Positions 8,805 to 17,631 of a stretch of 64,000 nucleotides of DNA are shown here, piece after piece. The stretch is from assembly GCF_003665435.1 (NCBI RefSeq), contig NZ_CP023407.1, forward strand, positions 3,906,001 to 3,970,000, read 5' to 3'. Position numbers and translations under genes: made by a program. How positions within the stretch are numbered: position 1 is the stretch's first letter; each line of letters starts with the position of its first letter. The notes beneath the pieces were generated by a model, which was given only the letters and a program-made list of their open reading frames with translations, had not been told where the DNA came from and searched no databases. The stretch is from Streptomyces fungicidicus. Lineage in GTDB: Bacteria > Actinomycetota > Actinomycetes > Streptomycetales > Streptomycetaceae.

Positions 8805-10319
8805 ATGACAGCACTCGACCTCAGCAGTCCCGTGGCCGTGGTCGGCACCGGCACCATGGGGCAGGGAATCGCCCAGGTCGCGCTGGTCGCGGGCCATCCC
8901 GTGCGGCTCTACGACGCCGCACCCGGCCGGGCCCGTGAGGCGGCCGCCGCGATCGGCGCCCGGCTCGACCGTCTGGTGGAGAAGGAGCGGCTCACCGCCG
9001 CCGGCCGGGACGCGGCGCGCGCCCGGCTGCTGCCCGTCGAGGAGCTCACCGGGCTCGCCGGCTGCGCCCTGGTCGTCGAGGCCGTCCTGGAGCGCCTCGA
9101 CGTCAAGCAGGAGCTGTTCCGGGCCCTGGAGGACGTCGTACCCGACGACTGCCTGCTCGCCACCAACACCTCCTCCCTCTCCGTCACCGCGATCGGCGGC
9201 GCCCTGCGCCTGCCCGGCCGCTTCGTCGGCCTGCACTTCTTCAACCCGGCGCCGCTGCTGCCGCTGGTCGAGGTCGTCTCCGGGTCCGCCACCGACGTCA
9301 CGAGCGCCACCCGCGCGTACGAGACGGCCCGCGCCTGGGGCAAGACGCCCGTCGCCTGCGCCGACACCCCCGGCTTCATCGTCAACCGCGTCGCCCGGCC
9401 CTTCTACGCCGAGGCGTTCGCGGTGTACGAGTCGCAGGGCGCCGACCCGGCGACGATCGACGCGGTGCTGCGCGAGTCCGGCGGCTTCCGGATGGGCCCC
9501 TTCGAACTGACCGACCTCATCGGGCAGGACGTCAACGAGTCCGTCACCCATTCGGTGTGGCGGTCCTTCTTCCAGGACGCCCGCTTCACGCCGTCGCTCG
9601 CCCAGCGCCGCCTTGTCGAGTCCGGCCGCCTGGGCCGCAAGACCGGCCGGGGCTGGTACGACCACGCCGACGGCGCCGAGCGCCCCGAACCGCACACCGC
9701 CGATCCCGCCGAGCCGCCCGCGTACGTGATCGCCGAGGGCGGCCTCGGGCCCGCCTCGGAGCTGCTCGCCCTGATCCGCGAGGCCGGCGTCGAGGTGCGC
9801 GAGCGGGACGAGGACGGCGGCACCCGGCTGGTGCTGCCCGGCGGCGGAAAGCTGGTGCTCGCCGACGGCCGGACCACCGCGGAGTTCCGCGACGTCGTCC
9901 ACTTCGACCTCGCGCTCGACTACCGCGGGGCCACGCGGATCGCCCTGTCCCACGCCCGGCACACCTCCCCGGCGGCCGTCGCCGAGGCCACCGGGCTGTT
10001 CCAGGCGCTCGGCAAGAAGGTCAGCGTCATCGGGGACGTCCCCGGAATGATCGTCGCGCGGACGGTCGCCCGGATCGTCGACCTCGCGGTGGAAGCCGTC
10101 GCCAAGGGCGTGGCCACCGAGGACGACGTCGACACCGCGATGCGGCTCGGCGTGAACTACCCCCTGGGACCCTTCGAGTGGAGCCGCCGCCTGGGCCGGG
10201 GCTGGGCCGGCGAGCTGCTGGACGAGCTGCACGGGATCGACCCGTCCGGCCGCTGCGCGCCGTCCCTCGCCCTCCACCAGTACGCGTGCGCCGCCGACGA
10301 GCGGGAGGACACCCCATGA
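8805..10319 (+). CDS. paaH: 3-hydroxyacyl-CoA dehydrogenase with duplicated C-terminal domain (PaaH-like)
   Basis: A 504-residue NAD-dependent dehydrogenase for 3-hydroxyadipyl-CoA or a related 3-hydroxyacyl-CoA in phenylacetate beta-oxidation. The Rossmann motif GTGTMGQG is at about residues 14-21, NTSSLSVT and GLHFFNPAPL mark the NAD-binding core, and the helical C-terminal domain occurs twice (GFIVNRVARPFY around 187, GMIVARTVARIV around 409), the long form of the family. It overlaps the following tetR start (ATGA). Its place beside paaN and next to the shared operator supports the PaaH role over general fatty-acid oxidation. Confidence 0.85.
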   Translation: MTALDLSSPVAVVGTGTMGQGIAQVALVAGHPVRLYDAAPGRAREAAAAIGARLDRLVEKERLTAAGRDAARARLLPVEELTGLAGCALVVEAVLERLDVKQELFRALEDVVPDDCLLATNTSSLSVTAIGGALRLPGRFVGLHFFNPAPLLPLVEVVSGSATDVTSATRAYETARAWGKTPVACADTPGFIVNRVARPFYAEAFAVYESQGADPATIDAVLRESGGFRMGPFELTDLIGQDVNESVTHSVWRSFFQDARFTPSLAQRRLVESGRLGRKTGRGWYDHADGAERPEPHTADPAEPPAYVIAEGGLGPASELLALIREAGVEVRERDEDGGTRLVLPGGGKLVLADGRTTAEFRDVVHFDLALDYRGATRIALSHARHTSPAAVAEATGLFQALGKKVSVIGDVPGMIVARTVARIVDLAVEAVAKGVATEDDVDTAMRLGVNYPLGPFEWSRRLGRGWAGELLDELHGIDPSGRCAPSLALHQYACAADEREDTP

Positions 10320-10906
10320 CCACCGCCAGGCGCGACACCTACACCCCGGAGACGCTGCTCTCCGTCGCCGTCCAGGTGTTCAACGAGCGCGGGTACGACG
10401 GCACCTCCATGGAGCACCTCTCCAAGGCCGCCGGCATCTCCAAGTCGTCCATCTACCACCATGTGGCCGGCAAGGAGGAGCTGCTGCGCCGCGCGGTGAG
10501 CCGCGCGCTGGACGGGCTGTTCGGCATCCTCGACGAGGAGCGGGCGTGCGAGGGGCGCGCCGCCGGGCGCCTGGAGTACGTCGTACGGCGCATGGTCGAG
10601 GTGCTGACGGCCGAGCTGCCGTACGTGACGCTGCTGCTGCGGGTGCGCGGCAACACGGACACCGAGCGGTGGGCGCTGGAGCGGCGGCGGGAGTTCGACC
10701 ACCGGGTGGCCGCGCTGCTGAAGGCGGCGGCGGCCGACGGGGACGTGCGCGGCGACATAGAGGTGCGCCTGGTGACCCGCCTGGTCTTCGGCATGATCAA
10801 CTCGATCGTGGAGTGGTACCGGCCGGACGGGCGCGGCATGAGCCGCGGCGAGGTGGCCGACGCCGTGGTGCAGCTGGCCTTCGGAGGCCTGCGCAAGGCG
10901 TCCTGA
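10316..10906 (+). CDS. TetR-family regulator, probable repressor of the paa genes
   Basis: A 196-residue TetR-type regulator. The N-terminal helix-turn-helix spans about residues 10-57 with the recognition-helix residues GISKSSIYHHVAGKEELL; the rest is a ligand-binding helical domain. It is translationally coupled to paaH, so it is likely to regulate its own operon. The three near-identical palindromes at 3768, 8735 and 11529 are the natural candidate sites. Known actinobacterial TetR-type PaaR proteins respond to phenylacetyl-CoA, which is an inference here. Confidence 0.85.
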   Translation: MTTARRDTYTPETLLSVAVQVFNERGYDGTSMEHLSKAAGISKSSIYHHVAGKEELLRRAVSRALDGLFGILDEERACEGRAAGRLEYVVRRMVEVLTAELPYVTLLLRVRGNTDTERWALERRREFDHRVAALLKAAAADGDVRGDIEVRLVTRLVFGMINSIVEWYRPDGRGMSRGEVADAVVQLAFGGLRKAS

Positions 10907-10926
10907 GGGCGGCCCGGGAGGCCCTT

Positions 10927-11427
10927 TCACCCCTGCGGTTCCAGGTCCTCCTCCTCGAACACCAGCAGGGTGCGGGTGCTCTGCACCTCGGGGATCGCCT
11001 GGAGCCGGGTGAGCACCAGCTCGCGCAGCGCCCGGTTGTCGGGCGCGTGCACCAGCAGCAGCACGTCGAAGTCCCCGCCCACCAGCGCGATGTGCGAGGC
11101 GCCCGGAAGCCGGCGGAGCTGCTCGCGGACCGTCCGCCAGGTGTTCTGGACGATCTTCAGGGTGATGTACGCGGACGTCCCGTGACCGGCCCGCTCGTGG
11201 TCGACCCGGGCCCCGAAGCCCCGGATGACGCCGTCCTCGACCAGCCGGTTGATGCGCGCGTAGGCGTTCGCGCGGGAGACGTGCACCCGTTCGGCGACCG
11301 AGCGTATGGACGCGCGGCCGTCCGCCTGCAGCATGCGCAGGATGTCCTGGTCTATGGCGTCCAGCGGGCGCGCGGGAGGCAGCGACACGGTCCCCTCCTG
11401 CCCCTCGGCCATTTGTTCAGATGCCAC
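10927..11427 (-). CDS. bkdR: Lrp/AsnC-family regulator of the adjacent bkd operon (BkdR-like)
   Basis: A 166-residue Lrp/AsnC regulator: N-terminal helix-turn-helix with IRSVAERVHVSRANAYARI (about 41-59), then the RAM ligand-sensing domain. It is divergent from bkdA1B1C1, the classical place for BkdR, which in other bacteria senses branched-chain amino acids. The GTG at 11427 was chosen because GGAGAGG precedes it at good spacing; ATG 11412 is an alternative, and a longer frame upstream lacks support. Confidence 0.87.
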   Translation of the reverse strand: MASEQMAEGQEGTVSLPPARPLDAIDQDILRMLQADGRASIRSVAERVHVSRANAYARINRLVEDGVIRGFGARVDHERAGHGTSAYITLKIVQNTWRTVREQLRRLPGASHIALVGGDFDVLLLVHAPDNRALRELVLTRLQAIPEVQSTRTLLVFEEEDLEPQG

Positions 11428-11485
11428 CCGCCCCCACCTCTCCGCCGTGGACGTCCTGCATCCATCACAGGTTGTGGAGAACCGT

Positions 11486-11494
11486 TTGTCCACA
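11486..11494 (+). promoter_or_regulatory. TTGTCCACA element (DnaA-box-like) upstream of bkdA1
   Basis: The plus strand reads TTGTCCACA, 34 bp before the palindrome at 11529-11542 and distal to bkdA1. Its orientation and order match the elements at 3827 and 8773. Confidence 0.4.
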
Positions 11495-11528
11495 GCCTGA
11501 CGCCACCCATAGCCAAAATGTGCCGGCG

Positions 11529-11542
11529 ACCGAACAATCGGT
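11529..11542. promoter_or_regulatory. Predicted TetR-type operator upstream of bkdA1
   Basis: ACCGAACAATCGGT differs by one base from ACCGAACGATCGGT at 8735-8748. It sits 55 bp upstream of the bkdA1 ATG, in the bkdR/bkdA1 intergenic region. It implies that the first branched-chain dehydrogenase cluster belongs to the same regulon as the paa genes. Confidence 0.62.
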
Positions 11543-11597
11543 TGGTGAGGCGTGTCACAGACGCCGCGCCTCCGTCTTCCCACGAGGAGGTGCCGTC

Positions 11598-12740
11598 ATG
11601 ACGGTCATGGAGCAGCGGGGGGCCTACCGGCCGACCCCGCCGCCCGCCTGGCAGCCGCGTACCGATCCCGCGCCGCTGCTGCCCGACGCGGAGCCGTACC
11701 GGGTGCTCGGCACCGAGGCGGCCGCCGGGGCCGACCCGGAGCTGCTGCGCCGGCTCCACGCCGAGCTGGTGAAGGGCCGCCGCTACAACGCGCAGGCCAC
11801 CGCCCTCACCAAGCAGGGCCGTCTCGCCGTCTACCCCTCCAGCACCGGCCAGGAGGCCTGCGAGGTCGCCGCCGCGCTCGTCCTGGAGCAGCAGGACTGG
11901 CTGTTCCCGAGCTACCGGGACACCCTCGCCGTCGTCGCGCGCGGAGTGGACCCCGTCGAGGCCCTCACGCTGCTGCGCGGCGACTGGCACACCGGCTACG
12001 ACCCCCACGAGCACCGCGTGGCCCCGCTGAGCACCCCGCTGGCCACCCAGCTGCCCCACGCGGTCGGTCTCGCGCACGCGGCCCGCCTCAAGGGCGACGA
12101 CGTGGTCGCGCTCGCCATGGTCGGCGACGGCGGCACCAGCGAGGGCGACTTCCACGAGGCGCTCAACTTCGCCGCCGTCTGGCAGGCCCCCGTGGTCTTC
12201 CTGGTCCAGAACAACGGCTTCGCGATCTCCGTGCCGCTCGCCAAGCAGACCGCGGCCCCGTCGCTGGCCCACAAGGCCGTCGGCTACGGCATGCCGGGCC
12301 GCCTGGTCGACGGAAACGACGCGGTCGCCGTGCACGAGGTGCTGGCCGACGCCGTACGGCACGCCCGCGCGGGCGGCGGACCGACCCTGGTCGAGGCGAT
12401 CACGTACCGCGTGGAGGCCCACACCAACGCCGACGACGCCACCCGCTACCGCGGCGACTCCGAGGTCGAGACCTGGAAGCGGCACGACCCGATCGCCCTG
12501 CTGGAGCGGGAGCTGACCGGACGCGGCCTGCTCGACGACGACGCCGTCGAGACCGCCCGCCGGGACGCCGATGCGATGGCCGCCGACCTGCGGTCCCGCA
12601 TGAACCAGGACCCCGCGCTCGACCCCATGGAGCTCTTCGCGCACGTCTACGCCGAGCCCACCCCCCAGCTGCTGGAGCAGCGGGAGCAGCTGCGGGCCGA
12701 GCTGGCGGCCGGGGACGAGCCGGAAGGGGCGCAGCGATGA
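11598..12740 (+). CDS. bkdA: Branched-chain alpha-keto acid dehydrogenase E1 alpha (cluster 1)
   Basis: A 380-residue thiamine diphosphate-dependent E1 alpha subunit. With the next gene it decarboxylates branched-chain 2-oxo acids, feeding acyl-CoA catabolism and branched fatty-acid starters. The TPP motif runs from GDG at 176-178 to NN at 205-206, and the phosphorylation-loop region has VEAHTNADDATRYR. GAGGAGG at 11584-11590 precedes the ATG. It overlaps bkdB by four bases. The S. coelicolor name for this cluster is bkdA1 or similar. Confidence 0.93.
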   Translation: MTVMEQRGAYRPTPPPAWQPRTDPAPLLPDAEPYRVLGTEAAAGADPELLRRLHAELVKGRRYNAQATALTKQGRLAVYPSSTGQEACEVAAALVLEQQDWLFPSYRDTLAVVARGVDPVEALTLLRGDWHTGYDPHEHRVAPLSTPLATQLPHAVGLAHAARLKGDDVVALAMVGDGGTSEGDFHEALNFAAVWQAPVVFLVQNNGFAISVPLAKQTAAPSLAHKAVGYGMPGRLVDGNDAVAVHEVLADAVRHARAGGGPTLVEAITYRVEAHTNADDATRYRGDSEVETWKRHDPIALLERELTGRGLLDDDAVETARRDADAMAADLRSRMNQDPALDPMELFAHVYAEPTPQLLEQREQLRAELAAGDEPEGAQR

Positions 12741-13741
12741 CCACCGTCGCCGTCAAGCCGGCCACCATGGCGCAGGCCCTCACGCGCGCGATGCGCGACG
12801 CCATGGCCGCCGACCCGTCCGTGCACGTCATGGGCGAGGACGTCGGCACCCTCGGCGGTGTCTTCCGGATCACCGACGGCCTCGCCAAGGAGTTCGGCGA
12901 GGACCGGTGCACCGACACCCCGCTGGCCGAGGCGGGCATCCTCGGCACCGCCGTCGGCATGGCCATGTACGGAATGCGGCCGGTCGTGGAGATGCAGTTC
13001 GACGCGTTCGCCTACCCGGCGTTCGAGCAGCTCCTCTCGCACGTCGCGAAGACCCGCAACCGCACGCGCGGGAAGATGCCGCTGCCGCTCACCATCCGCG
13101 TCCCCTACGGCGGCGGCATCGGCGGCGTCGAGCACCACAGCGACTCCTCCGAGGCGTACTACATGGCGACTCCGGGGCTCCATGTGGTCACGCCCGCGAC
13201 CGTCGCCGACGCCTACGGCCTGCTGCGGGCCTCCATCGCCTCCGACGACCCGGTCGTCTTCCTGGAGCCCAAGCGGCTCTACTGGTCGAAGGACTCCTGG
13301 AACCCGGACGACCCGACATCCGTTGAACCGATAGGCCGTGCGGTGGTGCGGCGCTCCGGCCGGAGCGCCACGCTCATCACGTACGGGCCGTCCGTACCCG
13401 TCTGCATGGAGGCGGCCGAGGCGGCCCGGGCAGAGGGCTGGGACCTCGAAGTCGTCGATCTGCGCTCGCTGGTGCCGTTCGACGACGAGACGGTGTGCGC
13501 CTCGGTACGGCGGACGGGACGCGCGGTCGTCGTCCACGAGTCGGGCGGCTTCGGCGGCCCGGGCGGGGAGATCGCGGCCCGGGTCACGGAGCGCTGCTTC
13601 CACCACCTGGAGGCGCCGGTGCTGCGTGTGGCCGGGTTCGACCTGCCGTATCCGCCGCCGATGCTGGAGCGCCACCACCTGCCCGGTGTGGACCGGATCC
13701 TGGACGCCGTGGGGCGCCTGCAGTGGGAGGCCGAGAGCTGA
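12737..13741 (+). CDS. bkdB: Branched-chain alpha-keto acid dehydrogenase E1 beta (cluster 1)
   Basis: A 334-residue transketolase-like E1 beta subunit that pairs with E1 alpha to form the TPP active site. The conserved MGEDVGTLGGVFRIT, VPYGGGIGGVEHHSDS and FLEPKRLYW segments are all present, and the C-terminal transketolase domain ends in the standard way. Its start overlaps bkdA and its stop shares one base with the bkdC ATG, so all three are coupled. Confidence 0.93.
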   Translation: MTTVAVKPATMAQALTRAMRDAMAADPSVHVMGEDVGTLGGVFRITDGLAKEFGEDRCTDTPLAEAGILGTAVGMAMYGMRPVVEMQFDAFAYPAFEQLLSHVAKTRNRTRGKMPLPLTIRVPYGGGIGGVEHHSDSSEAYYMATPGLHVVTPATVADAYGLLRASIASDDPVVFLEPKRLYWSKDSWNPDDPTSVEPIGRAVVRRSGRSATLITYGPSVPVCMEAAEAARAEGWDLEVVDLRSLVPFDDETVCASVRRTGRAVVVHESGGFGGPGGEIAARVTERCFHHLEAPVLRVAGFDLPYPPPMLERHHLPGVDRILDAVGRLQWEAES

Positions 13742-15168
13742 TGGCACAGGTGCTGGAGTTCAAGCTGCCCGACCTCGGTGAGGGGCTCACCGAGGCGGAG
13801 ATCGTGCGCTGGCTGGTCGAGGTCGGCGACGTCGTCGCCGTGGACCAGCCGGTCGTCGAGGTCGAGACGGCCAAGGCGATGGTGGACGTGCCCTGCCCCT
13901 ACGGCGGCGTGGTCACGGCCCGCTTCGGCGCGGAGGGCACGGAACTGCCCGTCGGCGCCCCGCTGCTCACAGTGGCGGTGGGCGAGCCGGCCGAGGACGG
14001 TCCGGCGGACGAGGCGGGTCCGGCGGACTCCGCGGACGGCCGGGGCCGGAGCGGGGCCACCGAAGGCTCCGGCAACGTCCTCGTCGGCTACGGCACCTCG
14101 GAGGCCCCGGCCCGGCGCCGTCGCGTCCGCCCGTCGGACGCCGCACCCGCCAAAGCCGCCACGCCCGCCGCACCGCCCGCCGCACCCGTGGCGAACGGGC
14201 ACCCCCGGGCCGCGGAGCCCGCCGCCGCACCGGCCCGCACCCCGGGCGCGGCGGACGGGCCCGTCCCGGTGATCTCGCCCCTGGTGCGCAGGCTGGCCCG
14301 GCAGAACGGCCTGGACCTGCGGGAGATGACCGGTTCCGGGCCGGAGGGGCTGATCCTGCGCGCGGACGTGGAGTACGCGCTGCGGGCCGCCGCCGCACAG
14401 GGCCGTACGGGCACCACGGCCGGCGAACCGCGCACCCAGCGGACGACGGACGCCCCGGCGCCGGCCGCCGGCACCCCGGGCGTCACCCGCGTCCCCCTCA
14501 AGGGCATCCGCGGCACCGTCGCCGACAAGCTCTCCCGCAGCCGCACCGAGATCCCGGACGCGACCTGCTGGGTGGACGCGGACGCGACCGAGCTGATGCG
14601 CACCCGGGCCGCGATGAACGCGGCGGGCGGGCCGAAGATATCCGTCCTCGCCCTGCTGGCCCGGATCTGCACCGCCGCCCTGGCCCGCTTCCCCGAGCTC
14701 AACTCCTCGGTGGACACCGGGGCCAGGGAGATCGTCCAGTACGCCGACGTGCACCTCGGCTTCGCCGCGCAGACCGACCGGGGCCTGGTCGTCCCCGTCG
14801 TCCGGGACGCGCACACGCGGGACGCGGAGTCGCTCACGGCGGAGTTCGCGCGGCTGACCGAGGCGGCCCGGGCCGGGACGCTGACGCCCGCGGACCTCAC
14901 GGGCGGCACCTTCACGCTGAACAACTACGGCGTCTTCGGCGTCGACGGCTCCACCCCGATCGTCAACCACCCCGAGGCGGCCATGCTCGGCGTCGGCCGG
15001 ATCGTCCCCAAGCCCTGGGTGCACGAGGGCGAGCTCGCGGTGCGCCAGGTCGTGCAGCTGTCGCTCACCTTCGACCACCGGGTCTGCGACGGCGGCACCG
15101 CGGGAGGCTTCCTGCGGTATGTGGCCAACTGCGTGGAACAGCCGGCGGTGCTCCTGCGGACACTCTGA
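13741..15168 (+). CDS. bkdC: Dihydrolipoyl acyltransferase E2 (cluster 1)
   Basis: A 475-residue E2 that transfers the acyl group from lipoate to CoA. It has one lipoyl domain (residues 1-80, lipoylated lysine Lys45 in VETAKAMVD), a long Ala/Pro linker, an E3-binding domain around 178-212 (ISPLVRRLARQNGL), and the catalytic domain with the active-site FDHRVCDGG near the C-terminus. An E3 gene is not present in the window, so the complex must borrow one from elsewhere. Confidence 0.93.
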   Translation: MAQVLEFKLPDLGEGLTEAEIVRWLVEVGDVVAVDQPVVEVETAKAMVDVPCPYGGVVTARFGAEGTELPVGAPLLTVAVGEPAEDGPADEAGPADSADGRGRSGATEGSGNVLVGYGTSEAPARRRRVRPSDAAPAKAATPAAPPAAPVANGHPRAAEPAAAPARTPGAADGPVPVISPLVRRLARQNGLDLREMTGSGPEGLILRADVEYALRAAAAQGRTGTTAGEPRTQRTTDAPAPAAGTPGVTRVPLKGIRGTVADKLSRSRTEIPDATCWVDADATELMRTRAAMNAAGGPKISVLALLARICTAALARFPELNSSVDTGAREIVQYADVHLGFAAQTDRGLVVPVVRDAHTRDAESLTAEFARLTEAARAGTLTPADLTGGTFTLNNYGVFGVDGSTPIVNHPEAAMLGVGRIVPKPWVHEGELAVRQVVQLSLTFDHRVCDGGTAGGFLRYVANCVEQPAVLLRTL

Positions 15169-15173
15169 CTCCG

Positions 15174-15211
15174 CGCCGGTTCACCGGTCTCCCGCCGGTT
15201 CACCGGACTCC
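15174..15211 (+). repeat. Two 19-bp tandem units after bkdC
   Basis: Units at 15174-15192 and 15193-15211 share 18 of 19 bases. Each contains CCGGTTCACCGG, a short inverted repeat. They may assist termination after bkdC. They resemble PHO-box GTTCACC units but are 19 bp apart, not 11. Confidence 0.55.
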
Positions 15212-15271
15212 CCGGCCGCGTCCCCGTGCCCCCGCGTTCCCTGTGATCGCGGGGGCCCGCATACTCGGGGG

Positions 15272-16267
15272 GTGACCGAGTATCAGCCACCCGGTGATCC
15301 GGACGGCGGGCCTTCCGGCGATTCCTCCGGGACACCCGGCCCCGCGTACGACGCCGTCGTGCTCGCCGGCGGCGCCGCCCGGCGGCTCGGCGGCGCCGAC
15401 AAGCCCGGGGTGCGCGTGGGCGGGCGGGCGCTGCTCGACCGGGTGCTCGCGGCCTGCGCCGGAGCCCGCACCACGGTCGTCGTCGCCGGCTCCCGGCCCA
15501 CCGCACGGCCCGTGGTCTGGGCCCGCGAGGAACCCCCGGGTGGCGGCCCGCTGGCCGCACTCGCCGCCGGGCTCCGGCACGTCACCGCCGGCCATGTCGT
15601 ACTGCTCTCGGCCGACCTGCCGTTCCTCGACGGACGCACCGTGCGCGGGCTGACGGCGGCGCTGCGCCGGGGCACCGCCGACGGAGTGCTGCTGACCGAC
15701 TCCGACGGCCGGGACCAGCCACTCGTCGCCGCGTACCGGACCGGCTCCCTGCGCCGCGAACTGGCCGCGCTCACCGCACGGCACGGTGAGCTCGCCGGGC
15801 TGCCGCTGCGCCGCCTGACCGGCTCGCTCGACCTCACCCGCATCTCCGACCCGGTGGCGTCCTTCGACTGCGACACCTGGGACGACATCGCCACCGCCAG
15901 GGCACGCATCAGGGAGCATGGACACGTGTTGGATGAATGGATCTCCGCAGTCAAGGACGAGCTGGGCATCGACCTGGACGTCGACACCGGCGCGCTGCTC
16001 GACCTCGCCCGGGACGCCGCACACGGCGTGGCCAGGCCGGCCGCGCCGCTGACCACCTTCCTCGTCGGCTACGCCGCGGCTATGGCGGGCGGCGGAGCGG
16101 AAGCCGTCGCCGAAGCCGCCCGCAAGGCCGCCGCCCTCGCGCTGCGCTGGGAGGAGGAGGCGAACCCCGGCACCACCGACACCGCGTCCTCCGACACCCC
16201 GTCCTCCGGCGCCGGGACCGGTGACGGGGCGCCCGACGCCGCCCCCGACCCCCGCCCGGACGCCTGA
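15272..16267 (+). CDS. mobA: MobA-like molybdenum cofactor guanylyltransferase fused to a DUF6457 domain
   Basis: A 331-residue two-part protein. Residues ~25-205 are a nucleotidyltransferase with LAGGAARRLGGADKP, GGGPLAALAAGL and LLSADLPFLDG, matching MobA, which attaches GMP to molybdopterin. From about residue 220 a helical DUF6457-like domain begins (LDEWISAVKDELGIDLDVD), followed by a Thr/Ser/Gly/Asp-rich tail. The GTG at 15272 follows GGGGG at close spacing. The stop overlaps the moeA ATG by one base, linking it to cofactor biosynthesis. Confidence 0.85.
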   Translation: MTEYQPPGDPDGGPSGDSSGTPGPAYDAVVLAGGAARRLGGADKPGVRVGGRALLDRVLAACAGARTTVVVAGSRPTARPVVWAREEPPGGGPLAALAAGLRHVTAGHVVLLSADLPFLDGRTVRGLTAALRRGTADGVLLTDSDGRDQPLVAAYRTGSLRRELAALTARHGELAGLPLRRLTGSLDLTRISDPVASFDCDTWDDIATARARIREHGHVLDEWISAVKDELGIDLDVDTGALLDLARDAAHGVARPAAPLTTFLVGYAAAMAGGGAEAVAEAARKAAALALRWEEEANPGTTDTASSDTPSSGAGTGDGAPDAAPDPRPDA

Positions 16268-17631
16268 TGTCCGCCCGAGCCGCCCGGCACGACGGGAACG
16301 CCGACGACCTCGACGTCGAGGAGGCGCTCGCCCTCGTGAAGGAACACCCCGGCCGCACCCGCGGCGACCACACCCCCGGCGACCCCGCGGGCGCCCCCCG
16401 CCGGCCGCACTCGCACGCCACCGACTGGGCCGAGGCCCGCGCCCTCGCCGCACGCGCCCCGCGCCGCGCCGGCCGCCCGGACCCGGTGGCCGTCCCGCTG
16501 GCCTCCGCACTGGGCCTCACCCTGGCCGCCCCCCTCACCGCCCTCACCGACCTGCCCTCCTTCGACACCTCCGCGATGGACGGCTGGGCGGTCTCCGGAC
16601 CCGGCCCCTGGTCCGTGCGGGACGAGGGCGTCCTCGCCGGGCACGCCGCGCACCCGCCGCTCACCGACGGCGAGGCCGTCCGTATCGCCACCGGCGCCCG
16701 CACCCCGCCGGACACCACCGCAGTGCTCCGCAGCGAGCACGGCCGCACCGACGACAAGGGGCGGCTGCACGTCACCGCCGCCGCGCGGCCACCGCACACG
16801 GTCTCGCACGGCCAGGACATCCGGCCGCGTGGCCAGGAGTGCCGCAGCGGTGACCAACTGCTCCCCGTGGGCACCCTGGTGACCCCGCCCGTCCTGGGCA
16901 TGGCCGCCGCCGCCGGATACGACACGCTCACCGCCGTCCCCCGCCCGCGCGCCGACGTGTTCGTCCTCGGCGACGAACTGCTCGGCGAGGGCATGCCGCA
17001 CGACGGACTGATCCGGGACGCGCTCGGCCCCCTGCTGCCGCCCTGGCTGCGCGCGCTCGGCGCGGAGGTGACCGCCGTGCGCCGGGTCGGCGACGACGAG
17101 CAGGCGCTGTTCGAGGCGATCACCGCCTCCGACGCCGATGTCGTCGTCACCACCGGCGGCACCGCCGCCGGCCCGGTCGACCATGTGCACCCCGTGCTGC
17201 GCAGGATCGGCGCCGAACTCCTGGTGGACGGCGTCAACGTGCGCCCCGGCCACCCCATGCTGCTGGCCCGTACGGCGGAGAACCAGCACCTCGTCGGCCT
17301 GCCCGGCAACCCGCTCGCCGCCGTCTCCGGCCTGGTCACCCTCGCCGAGCCGCTGCTGCGCACCCTCGCGGCCCGCCCCGCCCCGGAGCCGTACACGCTG
17401 CCGCTGCGGGACGCGGTGCAGGGACACCCGTACGACACCCGGCTGGTCCCCGTCTCGCTGCGCGGCGACCGGGCGCTGCCGCTGCTCTACAACGGCCCGG
17501 CAATGCTGCGCGGCATCGCGGCGGCCGACGCGCTCGCCGTCGTGGCCCCCGGAGGGGCGCGTCCCGGTCAGGAGGCGGAACTGCTTGACCTGCCCTGGGC
17601 GTCCGGGGGGATCGGGGTGTGTTTCACGTGA
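16267..17631 (+). CDS. moeA: MoeA-family molybdopterin molybdenumtransferase
   Basis: A 454-residue MoeA homologue that inserts molybdate into adenylylated molybdopterin. FDTSAMDGWAV (about residue 98-108), the central VVTTGGTAAGPVDHVHPVL of the MogA-like domain, and LPGNPLAAVSG are the expected landmarks. The first ~50 residues are a charged extension not typical of MoeA. GPVDHV replaces the common GDYDFV of the TTGG loop, a family-internal variation. The stop codon lies inside a parS site. Confidence 0.87.
   Translation: MSARAARHDGNADDLDVEEALALVKEHPGRTRGDHTPGDPAGAPRRPHSHATDWAEARALAARAPRRAGRPDPVAVPLASALGLTLAAPLTALTDLPSFDTSAMDGWAVSGPGPWSVRDEGVLAGHAAHPPLTDGEAVRIATGARTPPDTTAVLRSEHGRTDDKGRLHVTAAARPPHTVSHGQDIRPRGQECRSGDQLLPVGTLVTPPVLGMAAAAGYDTLTAVPRPRADVFVLGDELLGEGMPHDGLIRDALGPLLPPWLRALGAEVTAVRRVGDDEQALFEAITASDADVVVTTGGTAAGPVDHVHPVLRRIGAELLVDGVNVRPGHPMLLARTAENQHLVGLPGNPLAAVSGLVTLAEPLLRTLAARPAPEPYTLPLRDAVQGHPYDTRLVPVSLRGDRALPLLYNGPAMLRGIAAADALAVVAPGGARPGQEAELLDLPWASGGIGVCFT

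Noticed and set aside
3827..11494. DnaA-box-like elements as a replication origin
   Set aside because: Only three single boxes over 8 kb, each tied to a promoter; an oriC would have a dense cluster between dnaA and dnaN, neither of which is here.
15179..15204. Two GTTCACC units after bkdC as a PHO box
   Set aside because: The units are 19 bp apart, not 11, and lie downstream of bkdC as parts of a simple tandem duplication.
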